Shown: piece by piece, positions 27,107 through 35,630 of the stretch
Numbering within the stretch: position 1 is the stretch's first letter
Layout of the letters: every line of letters begins with the position of its first letter
From: Arthrobacter woluwensis
Lineage (GTDB): Bacteria; Actinomycetota; Actinomycetes; Actinomycetales; Micrococcaceae
Direction of reading: 5' to 3'
DNA: 64,000 nt
Assembly: GCF_900105345.1 (NCBI RefSeq)
Contig: NZ_FNSN01000003.1
Location: 3,162,001-3,226,000, forward strand
The notes under the pieces: model-generated
What the model was told of the DNA's origin: nothing
Seen by the model: only the letters and a program-made list of their open reading frames with translations
Database searches by the model: none
Position numbers and translations under genes: made by a program

Positions 27107-28636
27107 ATGGAGTTGACCGATTACTGGAAAATTCTCAGAGCACACTGGGTTTCCGTCCTCGGCATCACGGTCCTGGGCGTCCTCGTGGCGTTCGGCTGGA
27201 GCCTGCTGCAGCCGAAGGTGTACAGCGCAGATGCCAGTGGCATCATTTCCGTGGGGGTGAACAAGGACCTCGGAACCGCCATGATCGGCGAAAACTATTC
27301 CAAGTCCCGCGCTAAGGCTTATCTGGACGTCGCGAAGTCCCGCTCGGTGGCGGAAAACGTGATCTCGGATCTCAAGCTCCAGAACACGACACCGGAACAG
27401 CTCATCAGCCGGGTCAGCGCCCAGAATCCCCTCGACACCGCGACCCTGAAATTCACTGCCCAGGCCAGCACGCCCGAGGACGCGCGTGACCTCGCCGAAG
27501 CCTGGGTCCGTGCGGTCGGCAAGCAGGTCGACGCCCTGGAGAAAGGCCCCGCGAACACCGCGGAGAAGTCGATCGTGAGCTTCCGCTCCCTCGACGCGGC
27601 CCAGCTGCCGACCTCCCCGAGCTCTCCGAACACGCGGCTCGCCCTGGTCATCGGCTTGGTGGCCGGCCTGGTCGTGGCCGTGCTCTACGCGCTGCTGCGG
27701 AATCTCTTCGACCGCCGCGTCCGGTCCGCCGTCCAGGTGGAGGCCGAAACCGGTCTGTCCGTGATCGGCACGGTGCCGTTCAACAAGGACTTCGACAGCA
27801 CGCACCGCATCGTGGCGTCTCACGGTGGCAACGACCTCGAGAACACGAGCCAGCAGGATCACGCGGTGGCCGAGGCGATCCGCGAACTCCGGACCAACCT
27901 CCAGTTCATGGACGTGGACAACCCGCCGCGCATCATCGTGGTCAGCTCCGCCCTTCCCGGCGAAGGAAAGACCACCGTGGTGGCCAACCTCGCCCAGACC
28001 ATCGCGGCGTCCGGCCAGCGCGTCGTCGTCGTCGACGGCGATCTCCGCCGCCCCACCGTGGCGAAGACCTTCGGGCTGCTGACCACCATCGGGCTCACCG
28101 ATGTGCTGATCGGCCGCGCGAACCTCAACGAGGTCCTCCAGCCGTGGGGCGAAAGCGGCAACCTCTACGTCCTCGGCGCGGGCTCCGTCCCGCCGAACCC
28201 CAGCGAGCTGCTCGGCTCCAACGTCATGCAGAAGATGCTGCAGGACATCGCCAAGCACGCGATCGTCCTGATCGACGCTCCCCCGCTGCTGCCCGTCACC
28301 GACGCCGCCATCCTGACGGCTCAGACCGACGGCGCCCTCGTGGTCACGCGCTCCGGCAAGAGCACCTACGACGAGCTCAAGCGCGCACTCCAGAACCTGG
28401 AGCGCGTCAAGGGCCGTCCCCTCGGCATCATCATCAACGGCGTGCCCCGCAAGTCCGCCGCGGGCTCCGGGTACGGCTACCAGTACTACACGTACTACAA
28501 CCGCAAGGACGCAGGCGATAAGTCCCCGCGCGCCAGCCACGTGCCCGTGACCGAGTCCACCCCGGTGAGCGAAACCGATCCCGTGGAGCTTGAGCCGCAG
28601 CGCCACATGCGCCGTCGGGACCGTAGCAGGGCCTGA
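27107..28636 (+). CDS. Polysaccharide biosynthesis tyrosine autokinase (Wzc/CpsCD-type)
   Basis: 509 residues. The Wzz-type chain-length domain spans about 1-190, with helices near 17-38 and 180-200. The BY-kinase domain carries Walker A SALPGEGKTTVVANLA, Walker A' VVVVDGDLRRPTV and Walker B AIVLIDAPPLLPV. The C-terminal tail has a tyrosine cluster (YGYQYYTYYNRK), the usual autophosphorylation site. The kinase cycle, together with the phosphatase encoded 1 bp downstream, controls polymer length and export. It starts at ATG 27107 after AAGGGG. Confidence 0.95.
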   Translation: MELTDYWKILRAHWVSVLGITVLGVLVAFGWSLLQPKVYSADASGIISVGVNKDLGTAMIGENYSKSRAKAYLDVAKSRSVAENVISDLKLQNTTPEQLISRVSAQNPLDTATLKFTAQASTPEDARDLAEAWVRAVGKQVDALEKGPANTAEKSIVSFRSLDAAQLPTSPSSPNTRLALVIGLVAGLVVAVLYALLRNLFDRRVRSAVQVEAETGLSVIGTVPFNKDFDSTHRIVASHGGNDLENTSQQDHAVAEAIRELRTNLQFMDVDNPPRIIVVSSALPGEGKTTVVANLAQTIAASGQRVVVVDGDLRRPTVAKTFGLLTTIGLTDVLIGRANLNEVLQPWGESGNLYVLGAGSVPPNPSELLGSNVMQKMLQDIAKHAIVLIDAPPLLPVTDAAILTAQTDGALVVTRSGKSTYDELKRALQNLERVKGRPLGIIINGVPRKSAAGSGYGYQYYTYYNRKDAGDKSPRASHVPVTESTPVSETDPVELEPQRHMRRRDRSRA

Positions 28637-29277
28637 TGTCCCGTTCCGCCCAGTCCGCTCTCAGGCCGCCCTCGACCGTTCTGACGGTGTGCATCGGCAA
28701 CATCTGCCGCTCGCCCCTGGCCGAACAGTTGCTGAGGGCGCGCCTGGGGCAGGCCGGGCTGGGCGATTTCGAACTGCTCAGCGCCGGTCTGCGCGCCGTG
28801 GTGGGCGCTCCCATGGAGCCCTGGCCCGCAGCGCTGTCCCGGGAGTTCGGAGCCGACCCCACGGGAGCGGTCGGGAAGCAGCTCTCGGCGGAGATCGTGG
28901 GAGCCTCGGATCTGGTCCTGACCATGACGCAGGGCCAGCGGGACGACCTCGTCAAGCGCCACCCCACCGCCGCGCAGCGGACCTTCACCCTCGCGGAGTT
29001 CGGCAGGATCGTCGAGGCCCTGCCGCGGGTGGACGGAAGCGCGACGGCGAGTGACGCCCCGCTGTGGGGACGGCCGGCGGACGCGGCGGTCGGCTCAGCC
29101 GTCAGCGCGGTGGTGCGCTCGGCGTCGTCGGCCCGTCATCTGGCGCCCCTCTCGGCGGAGGACGACGTGCGTGATCCGATCAACCTGCCGGAGGAAGTGC
29201 ACCGGGCGGTGGGCCGTCAGATCGATGATCTGACCCGCCGGATCGCCGCCGGCCTCACACGGCACCTCGCGCACTGA
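28636..29277 (+). CDS. Low-molecular-weight protein-tyrosine phosphatase
   Basis: 213 residues, longer than the usual 150-160. The P-loop is VCIGNICRSPLAE with catalytic Cys19 and Arg25. The general-acid Asp is probably in RDPINLPEEVHR near residue 178. About 50 extra residues of Ala/Ser-rich sequence lie before it, and other parts of the fold are conserved. The ATG overlaps the kinase stop (TGATG), so stoichiometric co-translation is likely. It would dephosphorylate the tyrosine tail of the upstream kinase. Confidence 0.92.
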   Translation: MSRSAQSALRPPSTVLTVCIGNICRSPLAEQLLRARLGQAGLGDFELLSAGLRAVVGAPMEPWPAALSREFGADPTGAVGKQLSAEIVGASDLVLTMTQGQRDDLVKRHPTAAQRTFTLAEFGRIVEALPRVDGSATASDAPLWGRPADAAVGSAVSAVVRSASSARHLAPLSAEDDVRDPINLPEEVHRAVGRQIDDLTRRIAAGLTRHLAH

Positions 29278-29695
29278 GGCGGGACGTGATGGCCAGGACC
29301 ACCTTCAGCAGCAGCACACCCGCCAGGGTGCCCAGCGTGTTGGCGATGACATCCGACAGCGCCGTCACCCGGCCGGGGATGATGAGCTGCAGAAGCTCGA
29401 TCACCGTGGACAGCACAGCACCGCTGAGCACCACCGCCCAGCTCGGAAGGGCCGGCCGGGACAGCAGCCGGAGGAAGAACCCCCACGGTCCGAACAGCAC
29501 GATGTTGGACAGGAACTCGACCGCCACTTCGGCCGGCTGACGAGGGATTCCGAACGTGGAGAGGAAATCGGCGATGACGGAGACGAAACCCGTCATATGG
29601 CGCGCATCGTCCGCCGGGAGAAGCACCACCAGAAGAAGCGCCACGATGTACACGGCGAAGACCGCCCGGGCCATGGCCAGCCAACCCCGCGTCAT
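29255..29695 (-). CDS. VanZ-family membrane protein
   Basis: 146 residues with four hydrophobic segments: AVFAVYIVALLLVVLLP, FLSNIVLFGPWGFFLRLL, WAVVLSGAVLSTVIELLQ and a C-terminal LAGVLLLKVVLAI. The VanZ hallmarks NIVLFGPWGFFL, ELLQLIIPGR and DVIANTLGTLAG are present. The family includes the teicoplanin-resistance protein VanZ, but most members have no known function and many lie in cell-envelope loci. Its 3' end overlaps the convergent phosphatase gene by 23 bp. Confidence 0.9.
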   Translation of the reverse strand: MTRGWLAMARAVFAVYIVALLLVVLLPADDARHMTGFVSVIADFLSTFGIPRQPAEVAVEFLSNIVLFGPWGFFLRLLSRPALPSWAVVLSGAVLSTVIELLQLIIPGRVTALSDVIANTLGTLAGVLLLKVVLAITSRLSARGAV

Positions 29696-29797
29696 GGAAC
29701 ACCTTTCACCGGCGGAACAACGTCAGCAGGCTACAGGAAAAGACCACTTGACCATCCCGGGAACACCCCTTCCCGTCCGAGCCACTCCAAGGAAGCC

Positions 29798-30880
29798 ATG
29801 AGCCCCACCGATCTCCCTCCGGAATCCTCCACGGATCAGACCACGGACTCGACCGCGCCCCGCAAGCGGAAGAAGCGCGTCGCCCTGTGGACCCTGGTCA
29901 GCTTCGCCACGATCGTGGTGCTCGCCGGGGTGGCCGCATTCATCTACGTCGCAAGCCTGATGAACACGTTCGACTCCAAGACGGCAAAACTCCCCTCCGC
30001 CTTCCCCGCGGAGAGCCAGCGCCCCGCCGTCACCAAGGTGGGCGACAAGGCCGCCGTCAACATCCTGCTGGTGGGATCCGACAGCCGGGGTGCGACGAAG
30101 GACACCGCCGAGTCGGGCAAGGCCTCCGACCAGCGGGCCGACAGCCTCATGCTCTTCCATGTGCCGGCGGACCGGAAGAACGCCTACCTCGTGTCGATCA
30201 TGCGCGACACCTGGATCCCCATCGCCGGGCACGGCGAAGCCAAGATCAATGCGGCCCTGGCGTTCGGCGGCGTCCCGCTCCTCGTCCAGACCGTGGAAGG
30301 CCTGCTGAAGCAGCGGATCGACCACGTGGCCTTCATCGATTTCGAGGGTTTCAAGGGCCTCACCGACGCGATCGGCGGCGTGGACGTGGACGTCCCCGTG
30401 GCCTTCACGTCGAGCGGTTTCGGCAAGGAGGGTTTCCACTACCCCAAGGGCACCATGCACATGGACGGCACCACGGCTCTGGCGTTCGTCCGTGAGCGCT
30501 ATGCCTTCAACGACGGCGACTACCAGCGCGTGCGGGACCAGCGCGTCTTCCTGCGCGCCCTGATGAGCAAGATCGCCAAGCCGGAAGTGCTCGCCAATCC
30601 CGGGACCCTGAGCTCCGTGGTCAATGAGATCTCGCCCTTCATCACGGTGGACTCGGCGTTCACCGGGCAGAAGGCCGGGGAGCTCGCCGTGGAACTCAAG
30701 GACATCCGCCCCTCGAACACGGTCATGTTCACCCTGCCGACCCTCGGCACCGGCTGGTCGCCGGACGGGCAGTCGATCGTGAACCTGGACTCCGCCAAGG
30801 CGGACAGCCTGGCCGATGCGATGAAGGCCGGAAAGATGCCCGATTTCATCGCGGCCAACAACCTGAAGAACGGCAACTGA
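29798..30880 (+). CDS. LytR-CpsA-Psr (LCP) family glycopolymer transferase
   Basis: 360 residues from ATG 29798, preceded by AAGGAAG. A Lys/Arg-rich cytoplasmic start and one membrane helix (LWTLVSFATIVVLAGVAAFIYV) precede the extracytoplasmic LCP domain. This domain has NILLVGSDSRG, DQRADSLMLFHVPADRKNAYLVSIMRDTWI, KINAALAFGG, DVDVPVAF and RERYAFNDGDYQRVRDQRVFL, holding the conserved Asp/Arg residues that bind the polyprenyl pyrophosphate donor. LCP enzymes attach secondary polymers to peptidoglycan. In this locus it probably anchors the exopolysaccharide to the wall. Confidence 0.95.
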   Translation: MSPTDLPPESSTDQTTDSTAPRKRKKRVALWTLVSFATIVVLAGVAAFIYVASLMNTFDSKTAKLPSAFPAESQRPAVTKVGDKAAVNILLVGSDSRGATKDTAESGKASDQRADSLMLFHVPADRKNAYLVSIMRDTWIPIAGHGEAKINAALAFGGVPLLVQTVEGLLKQRIDHVAFIDFEGFKGLTDAIGGVDVDVPVAFTSSGFGKEGFHYPKGTMHMDGTTALAFVRERYAFNDGDYQRVRDQRVFLRALMSKIAKPEVLANPGTLSSVVNEISPFITVDSAFTGQKAGELAVELKDIRPSNTVMFTLPTLGTGWSPDGQSIVNLDSAKADSLADAMKAGKMPDFIAANNLKNGN

Positions 30881-30964
30881 GCATTTCCGGCGCTTTTCGC
30901 CGTGACCGCCGCGACGGAAACACCCCGCGAAAACCGGGGGATCAACGGAATAAGTGGAGGAACT

Positions 30965-31978
30965 TTGACACCGGATGCGCTCGTCCTCGCCCCGATCGGT
31001 CTCGCGGCCGTTCTCGTTCTGAGCGGGATCGCCAAGCTGCGGGACCGTGAATCAACGCTCAGCGTGGTGACGGAACTCCGGCTGCCCGGTTTTCTGCGAC
31101 ACGGCTATTTCGCGTGGTCCCTGCCCGTGGGCGAGATTCTCCTGGCGGTTCTCCTGCTGTCTCCTTGGCGAGGCGCCTTTGCGGTGGCCGCGGTGCTGTC
31201 GTCGGCCTTGTTTCTCGGCTACTGGGTGGTCATCGCCCGCGCCATGACTTTTGATCCGCGTCCGAACTGCGGGTGTTTCGGCCGTATCGGCGATCAGAGC
31301 GTTTCAGGAAAGACCCTCCTCCGGAATTCATTGCTCCTTGTTCTCAGTGCGTTCACGCTGTGGCTGGCATTCAGCGGCGGCACCGTGTTCTCCGTGATCA
31401 CGCACGGCTCCGAGGCCCCGTGGTGGATCGCGCTGACCGCCCTTCTGCTGGCGCTGACGGCATTGATCGTGTCCCGCTCGGGCCAGGAACAGACCGCGGC
31501 CGCCTTCGTGCCCCAGCGTCCCGCTTCCGAGGAGCCGGACTCCGAGGACGCCGACTACGCCCGCGACCCCATTCCCACGGCTCTGCTGCTGTCCGAGGAC
31601 GGCGGTGTGCAGACCCTGCGGGAACTCGCAGCGGCCAGGCCCCAGCTCCTGGTGGCGTTCAACTGCGTGTGCAAGCCGAGCCACGTCGCGGCGGGCAAAG
31701 TCGCCGAATGGGGCGAACGGATTCCCGAAGTCGACGTGAGGATCCTCAGCACGGTGCCGCACAAACCACTCCGCCGTTCCATCCCCACCGCCGAGGGTGT
31801 TCTCTACGATCACGAAAGCCTCGCGTGGAAGGCCCTGGGCCTCACCAGTTCCCCGTCCGCCGTGCTGCTCGGGGCGGACGGATATCTTGCCGGCGGTCCC
31901 GTCGAAGGTCTTGAGGAGATGGAGAGTTTCGTCGAGGAAATCGCGGACGTGCTTCGTGAGGCCGCGGAGCAGCGCTGA
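30965..31978 (+). CDS. MauE-like redox membrane protein with C-terminal thioredoxin-like domain
   Basis: 337 residues from TTG 30965, four bases after GTGGAGG; GTG 30902 is an alternative. The N-terminal 150 residues have four membrane helices with the MauE/DoxX signature VLSGIAKLRDRESTL and a conserved Cys pair (PNCGCFG). After a fifth helix and an acidic linker, the last 140 residues resemble a thioredoxin-like fold but carry NCVCKPS instead of CxxC. MauE proteins take part in disulfide formation for periplasmic enzymes. Here the client may be one of the Cys-containing exported proteins, such as the one at 32262. Confidence 0.75.
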   Translation: MTPDALVLAPIGLAAVLVLSGIAKLRDRESTLSVVTELRLPGFLRHGYFAWSLPVGEILLAVLLLSPWRGAFAVAAVLSSALFLGYWVVIARAMTFDPRPNCGCFGRIGDQSVSGKTLLRNSLLLVLSAFTLWLAFSGGTVFSVITHGSEAPWWIALTALLLALTALIVSRSGQEQTAAAFVPQRPASEEPDSEDADYARDPIPTALLLSEDGGVQTLRELAAARPQLLVAFNCVCKPSHVAAGKVAEWGERIPEVDVRILSTVPHKPLRRSIPTAEGVLYDHESLAWKALGLTSSPSAVLLGADGYLAGGPVEGLEEMESFVEEIADVLREAAEQR

Positions 31979-32012
31979 AAGTCTGCTTACTGAACCGCGG
32001 AATTCCGCTCAG

Positions 32013-32049
32013 CGACGACGGCGACCGGTCCGCCGGCGTCGTCGTTTTT
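32013..32049 (+). terminator. Intrinsic terminator after the redox membrane protein gene
   Basis: An 8-bp GC-rich stem pairs 32013-32020 with 32037-32044 and is followed directly by TTTTT (32045-32049). This is the best T-tract terminator in the region. Confidence 0.7.
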
Positions 32050-32172
32050 CCCGGGGTGCCCTGAACATCGCCACGGGAATTTCCCGTTGACGAAAAAGCC
32101 GCAGGCTTCATGTGCTCTGCCGAGAGACGCCTATCAAATCCGTATGACTACCTGTCGCAGACTTTTAAATCA

Positions 32173-32201
32173 TTGACAACAGGCTCTGACAGCGTGATAC
32201 A
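32173..32201 (+). promoter_or_regulatory. Candidate promoter for exported protein gene
   Basis: TTGACA at 32173-32178 is followed 17 bp later by GATACA (32196-32201). The -35 is perfect and the -10 weak. It lies 60 bp upstream of ATG 32262, in the 283-bp gap that also holds the terminator above. Confidence 0.4.
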
Positions 32202-32261
32202 ACTCTCTAGAAGCCGGAATTAGGGATCCGGCTCATCACTCGCATCATCCAGGAGCCAATA

Positions 32262-32894
32262 ATGAGTAACGAGACGCCTAAGTCCATCGAGCGCCGCCGG
32301 GTTCTCCGCGGCGCAGCATGGGCTACGCCGGTACTGGCCGCGGCCATCGGCACCCCCGCAGCGGCCGCCTCCGGCGGACCGGTCTGCCCCACCTGCATCC
32401 AGCCGGGCGTCCTGCTCGGCGGCGCCACCACCAGCCAGTCCGTCGTAGTCGGCAACACGGGTGCCCTCGCCTTCGCCGGCGTGTTCGGCATGGATTCCAG
32501 CAACTGTAATCTGAACCTGTTCCAGCCGCTCTACACGTCGATCGTCACGTCGGCCACGCTGACCATGAGCGATGGCAGCACCCACGCCGGCACGGGCCTC
32601 GGCACCGCCACCGGCACCTTCGGCCAGATCGGCGCGCTGCCGGGCACCTGGCTGTTCAGTGGGATCAACTTCCCGTCGGGCACCTATGTGCTCAACAACA
32701 ACCCGGTTCGCCCGACCCGTGTCACGGCCACCGTGAACGTGATCCTCGTGGGCCTGCCCTCGCTGCTGCAGATCACCTGCCCCGTCACCCTGACCTGGGA
32801 TCTCAACGTCTTCGCCACGGGCGTCATCACGCCGGCCTTCCTCGGCGGCACCGGCACCCTCAACTACACGGGCACCGCAACGCCCGTCCTGTAA
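32262..32894 (+). CDS. Small exported protein with Tat-like signal peptide
   Basis: 210 residues from ATG 32262, preceded by CAGGAG. The leader reads ERRRVLRGAAWATPVLAAAI, with twin Arg and an Ala-rich cleavage region near residue 35. The mature domain of about 175 residues is Gly/Thr/Asn-rich, beta-type, with four Cys (PVCPTCIQPG, SSNCNLN, LQITCPVTL), suiting disulfides formed outside the cell. Its leader closely matches that of the protein at 25215. No wall anchor is visible. Function unknown; it may be a surface or matrix protein associated with the exopolysaccharide region. Confidence 0.8.
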   Translation: MSNETPKSIERRRVLRGAAWATPVLAAAIGTPAAAASGGPVCPTCIQPGVLLGGATTSQSVVVGNTGALAFAGVFGMDSSNCNLNLFQPLYTSIVTSATLTMSDGSTHAGTGLGTATGTFGQIGALPGTWLFSGINFPSGTYVLNNNPVRPTRVTATVNVILVGLPSLLQITCPVTLTWDLNVFATGVITPAFLGGTGTLNYTGTATPVL

Positions 32895-32929
32895 GCCGGC
32901 CGGTTCGACGAACCGTTCTCTTGCACGCA

Positions 32930-32959
32930 GAAGGCCCCGGACATCCGTCCGGGGCCTTC
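32930..32959 (+). terminator. Bidirectional terminator hairpin
   Basis: A 12-bp stem pairs 32930-32941 with 32948-32959 around a 6-nt loop, between the exported protein gene and the convergent HisN-type gene. There is no strong T-tract. Confidence 0.65.
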
Positions 32960-33006
32960 GTGGTGCTCCTGTCCGCCCTGGCGCCACGCGCCCGGCGGTC
33001 CGGGGC

Positions 33007-33831
33007 TCAGCCGCCCACGTGCGTGGTGAGCATCGCGGCACGGAGCTGCGCGACCGCCGTCGTGCTGCCGGCGAGGAACCAGCGGAGACCGTTGACCGTC
33101 ACGACGTCGACGGCGCCGCCCGCAGCCAGCACGAGCGCGGCGCCCGGGAACCAGTCCCAATCGGGGCAGGAGTGCTGGAACCAGCAGTCGATCTCGCCCT
33201 GCGCCACGCGGGAGAGGTCACAGGACCCCGACCCGAGCATCCGCAGCGACGCAGCGCCCACCGCCGCGGCGTGCCAGGGCATGGCGCACAGCGGATCCTG
33301 CAGCCAGGTGGGGTGGATATAGGTGGCCGCGCTGGACTCCGCCAGTTCCTTCGTGGCCGGGCCGCTCAGCGGCCTGCCGTTGAGCGTGGCCGGGTGGTCC
33401 CGCCCACCGACCCAGAGCTTGTCCTCCTCCGGCTGGTGGACGGCGCCGAGCAGCGGGCGGCGGACGCCGTCCTCCTCGGCGACGAGCGCGACGGCGGAGC
33501 ACCAGTACGTGGAACCCCGCAGGAAGTTGTAGGTGCCGTCCACGGGGTCGATCACCCAGGTGCGCCCGCTCGCCGAGGGGTGGGCCGAGCCCTCCTCGCC
33601 GAGGATGCCGTCGTCCGGCCGGCAGCGGCGGAGCTGCTCCACGATGTACGCCTCGGCCGCGCGATCCGCCTCCGTCACCACGTCGGCGACATTGGTCTTC
33701 TGCTGCGAGGTCACCCCCGCCGCACGCATCAGCTGGGCCAGTGAGCCGGCCTCCCGGACCAGCACTTCGGCCAGGGCGGCGTCGCTCAGAGAGGGGTCAG
33801 GGTTGGCGGTGCTGTGGCGGCCGATGCTCAT
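33007..33831 (-). CDS. Inositol-monophosphatase-family phosphatase (HisN/IMPase-like)
   Basis: 274 residues from ATG 33831. The family motifs are present: VADVVTEADRAAE (substrate-side), ILGEEGS, the metal-binding WVIDPVDGTYNFLRG, and a late CPDWDWFPGAALVLAAGG. Members hydrolyse inositol-1-phosphate or, as actinobacterial HisN, histidinol phosphate. Sequence alone does not separate the two and no his or inositol gene is adjacent. It is divergent from the membrane protein at 33853, with only 21 bp between them. Confidence 0.88.
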   Translation of the reverse strand: MSIGRHSTANPDPSLSDAALAEVLVREAGSLAQLMRAAGVTSQQKTNVADVVTEADRAAEAYIVEQLRRCRPDDGILGEEGSAHPSASGRTWVIDPVDGTYNFLRGSTYWCSAVALVAEEDGVRRPLLGAVHQPEEDKLWVGGRDHPATLNGRPLSGPATKELAESSAATYIHPTWLQDPLCAMPWHAAAVGAASLRMLGSGSCDLSRVAQGEIDCWFQHSCPDWDWFPGAALVLAAGGAVDVVTVNGLRWFLAGSTTAVAQLRAAMLTTHVGG

Positions 33832-33852
33832 GACTCCAGCGTATCCGCGATA

Positions 33853-34512
33853 ATGGAGGACATGTCCAAAACGCCTGCCCAGCGCATCAAGAAGCACGGC
33901 TCCCGGGCCGACGTCCCCGACACCGCTCCCCCGCCGGTGATCAACCCGCTGAGGCAGCGCGCCATCTCCCGGCAACCCGGACAGCAGCCGGCACAGCAGC
34001 CGCAGTCCAGCGCGAAGATGCTCGTCATCGCGGCAGTCGTCGCCGCCCTGTTCATGTTCTGGTACCTCCACCTGATGGCACTGTCCCAGATGACGCAGCT
34101 CAGCGGCGGTCTCGCGATGCCCGATTCGCGAGTGTTCGGCTTCGACACCGCGGCCATCGAGCAGCTGCGCGGCGCCATGGACGACGCCGCGCGCGGTCAG
34201 CTCAACTGGGTGCACAAGACCGCGGGCATGCTGTTCCCGCTCCTGTTCGGGCTGGCCTGGGCGCTCGTGATCGGGATCAACACCGGACGCTCCTGGCTCC
34301 GCACCGTGCTCTGGTCCCTGACGGGGCTGTTCGTGGTGGTCCGCATCGTCGGCAACTTCGCCGTCGACGCGCTGTTCGCCGCGGCCGCCCCGTCCGCTGG
34401 AGCGGTCGCCTGGGCCTCGTTCCTGGTGGTGTCCGGCTGGGTGCTCTTCGTCCTGTGCCTCGTCGCTGCGGTCATCGCGCTCGTGCGCGGCCGGAAGAAG
34501 TCCCAGGCCTAG
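33853..34512 (+). CDS. Hypothetical membrane protein, three or four helices
   Basis: 219 residues from ATG 33853; ATG 33862 is also possible but sits too close to its GGAGG. A Pro/Gln-rich cytoplasmic leader of about 55 residues precedes a helix (MLVIAAVVAALFMFWYL), an outside loop with FGFDTAAIEQLRGAMDD, and three more helices (LLFGLAWALVIGI, VLWSLTGLFVVVRIVGN, FLVVSGWVLFVLCLVAAVIALV). I do not recognise a family with confidence. The gene directly precedes tRNA-Arg. Confidence 0.75.
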   Translation: MEDMSKTPAQRIKKHGSRADVPDTAPPPVINPLRQRAISRQPGQQPAQQPQSSAKMLVIAAVVAALFMFWYLHLMALSQMTQLSGGLAMPDSRVFGFDTAAIEQLRGAMDDAARGQLNWVHKTAGMLFPLLFGLAWALVIGINTGRSWLRTVLWSLTGLFVVVRIVGNFAVDALFAAAAPSAGAVAWASFLVVSGWVLFVLCLVAAVIALVRGRKKSQA

Positions 34513-34554
34513 TCGCGGGCCGCGAGCTTGTATGCTTAAAGGCGTTGTCAGCCC

Positions 34555-34627
34555 GCCCTCGTAGCTCAGGGGATAGAGCACGGCTCTCCTAAAGCCGGTG
34601 TCGTTGGTTCGAATCCAATCGAGGGCA
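34555..34627 (+). tRNA. tRNA-Arg (anticodon CCT)
   Basis: A 73-nt cloverleaf. The acceptor stem is GCCCTCG/CGAGGGC with discriminator A, the D stem GCTC/GAGC, the anticodon stem CGGCT/AGCCG with loop CTCCTAA giving anticodon CCT (34588-34590), and the T arm GTTGG-TTCGAAT-CCAAT. CCA is not encoded. A TATGCT -10-like element lies at 34531-34536. Confidence 0.96.
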
Positions 34628-34642
34628 CACAGCGTTCGACGC

Positions 34643-34678
34643 CGGAACCGCGGCACGCAGCAGCGTGCCGCGGTTCCG
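34643..34678 (+). terminator. Terminator hairpin after tRNA-Arg
   Basis: A 16-bp perfect stem pairs 34643-34658 with 34663-34678 around a 4-nt loop, starting 16 bp after the tRNA. No T-tract is present. Confidence 0.6.
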
Positions 34679-34747
34679 TGCTTTCCGGGAGTGGTGCCGC
34701 CGCCGCGGAACATCGCTCCCCGCGCCGGCTTGCTAGGGTACTGAACC

Positions 34748-35164
34748 ATGAGTTCACCGCAGTTCCTCACCGTGTCCGCCGTCTGTGTCTACGACCGGGA
34801 GGGGCGGCTCCTGACGGTCCGGAAGCGCGGCACGGAGAAGTTCATGCACCCCGGCGGAAAGCCCGAGCCCGGTGAGACCGCTGCGCAGGCCGCGAGCCGG
34901 GAGCTCGCCGAAGAGGTCGGGATCAGCATCCGGCCCGAGTATCTCCAGCACCTGGGCACCTGGGACGCGGATGCGGCCAATGAGGCGGACACCGTCATCA
35001 GGGCCAGCGTGTTCAGCGCGCCCGGCGTCTGGGAAGCGACGCCCGCCGCGGAGATCGAGGCGATCCGCTGGCTCGACCTGGATCACGAGTGGCCCTCCGA
35101 CCTCGCACCCCTGCTGACCGAACACGTCCTCCCGGCGCTCCTCGAAACCCGCGGGGCCCGCTGA
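34748..35164 (+). CDS. Nudix hydrolase
   Basis: 138 residues. The Nudix box is intact: GGKPEPGETAAQAASRELAE followed by EVGI, fitting Gx5Ex7REUxEExGU. The fold starts with FLTVSAVCVYDREGRLLTVRKRG. Nudix enzymes hydrolyse nucleoside diphosphates linked to other groups. The short length and MutT-like layout would suit a housecleaning NTP pyrophosphatase, but the substrate cannot be assigned. It starts at ATG 34748, with weak ribosome-binding sequence, and stands alone between tRNA-Arg and the gap before the secreted protein gene. Confidence 0.9.
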   Translation: MSSPQFLTVSAVCVYDREGRLLTVRKRGTEKFMHPGGKPEPGETAAQAASRELAEEVGISIRPEYLQHLGTWDADAANEADTVIRASVFSAPGVWEATPAAEIEAIRWLDLDHEWPSDLAPLLTEHVLPALLETRGAR

Positions 35165-35630
35165 CCCACGACGGGCGGCCGACTGAGGCGGCCGGCTCGG
35201 GTGGCCGACTCGGTTCGCCGTCCGGCGATGGGGCGACGCCGCCAGGACGCCGGCTCACCATGCCGTGGTGTCACGGAAATCACCTGGACTGCGCGCAGTG
35301 ATCTACGGAAAGGCCCTGGAAACCCTTATGGTGGCCGGGGCCTTTTCCCTGTTCTGAGGCCCGGGGAAACCTGCTCTCCCGCCCGCCTGTCATCATCGTG
35401 AATTCGCGCACTCCAGATTTCCGGCATGCGATATTTCCCTCCCGGGCGAAGTCCAGCCCCAGGTCGAGAGGCGGTGCGCGCTCTCGCCTTACGGAGCGCC
35501 GGCAATTCCGAAAACACCCGCATGTGGACACTTATTGACACCGATTTACCAAGATGTCAACGTTTGTGATGTCAGTTCCAACACCCTTTGAGAGAAATCT
35601 CTTGGTTCATTCACTCCTAAGGAATCTGTC
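35165..35630. other. 466-bp intergenic region
   Basis: It contains a terminator for the Nudix gene (35307-35348) and, near the 3' end, the leader of the secreted protein gene with AAGGA before ATG 35631. A short palindrome GAGAGAAATCTC lies at about 35590. No convincing coding frame is seen. Confidence 0.5.
35307..35348 (+). terminator. Intrinsic terminator after the Nudix gene
   Basis: GGAAAGGCCCTGG (35307-35319) pairs with CCGGGGCCTTTTCC (35335-35348) apart from one bulged T and one G-U pair. The T-rich 3' arm runs into CCTGTTCT. Confidence 0.6.
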
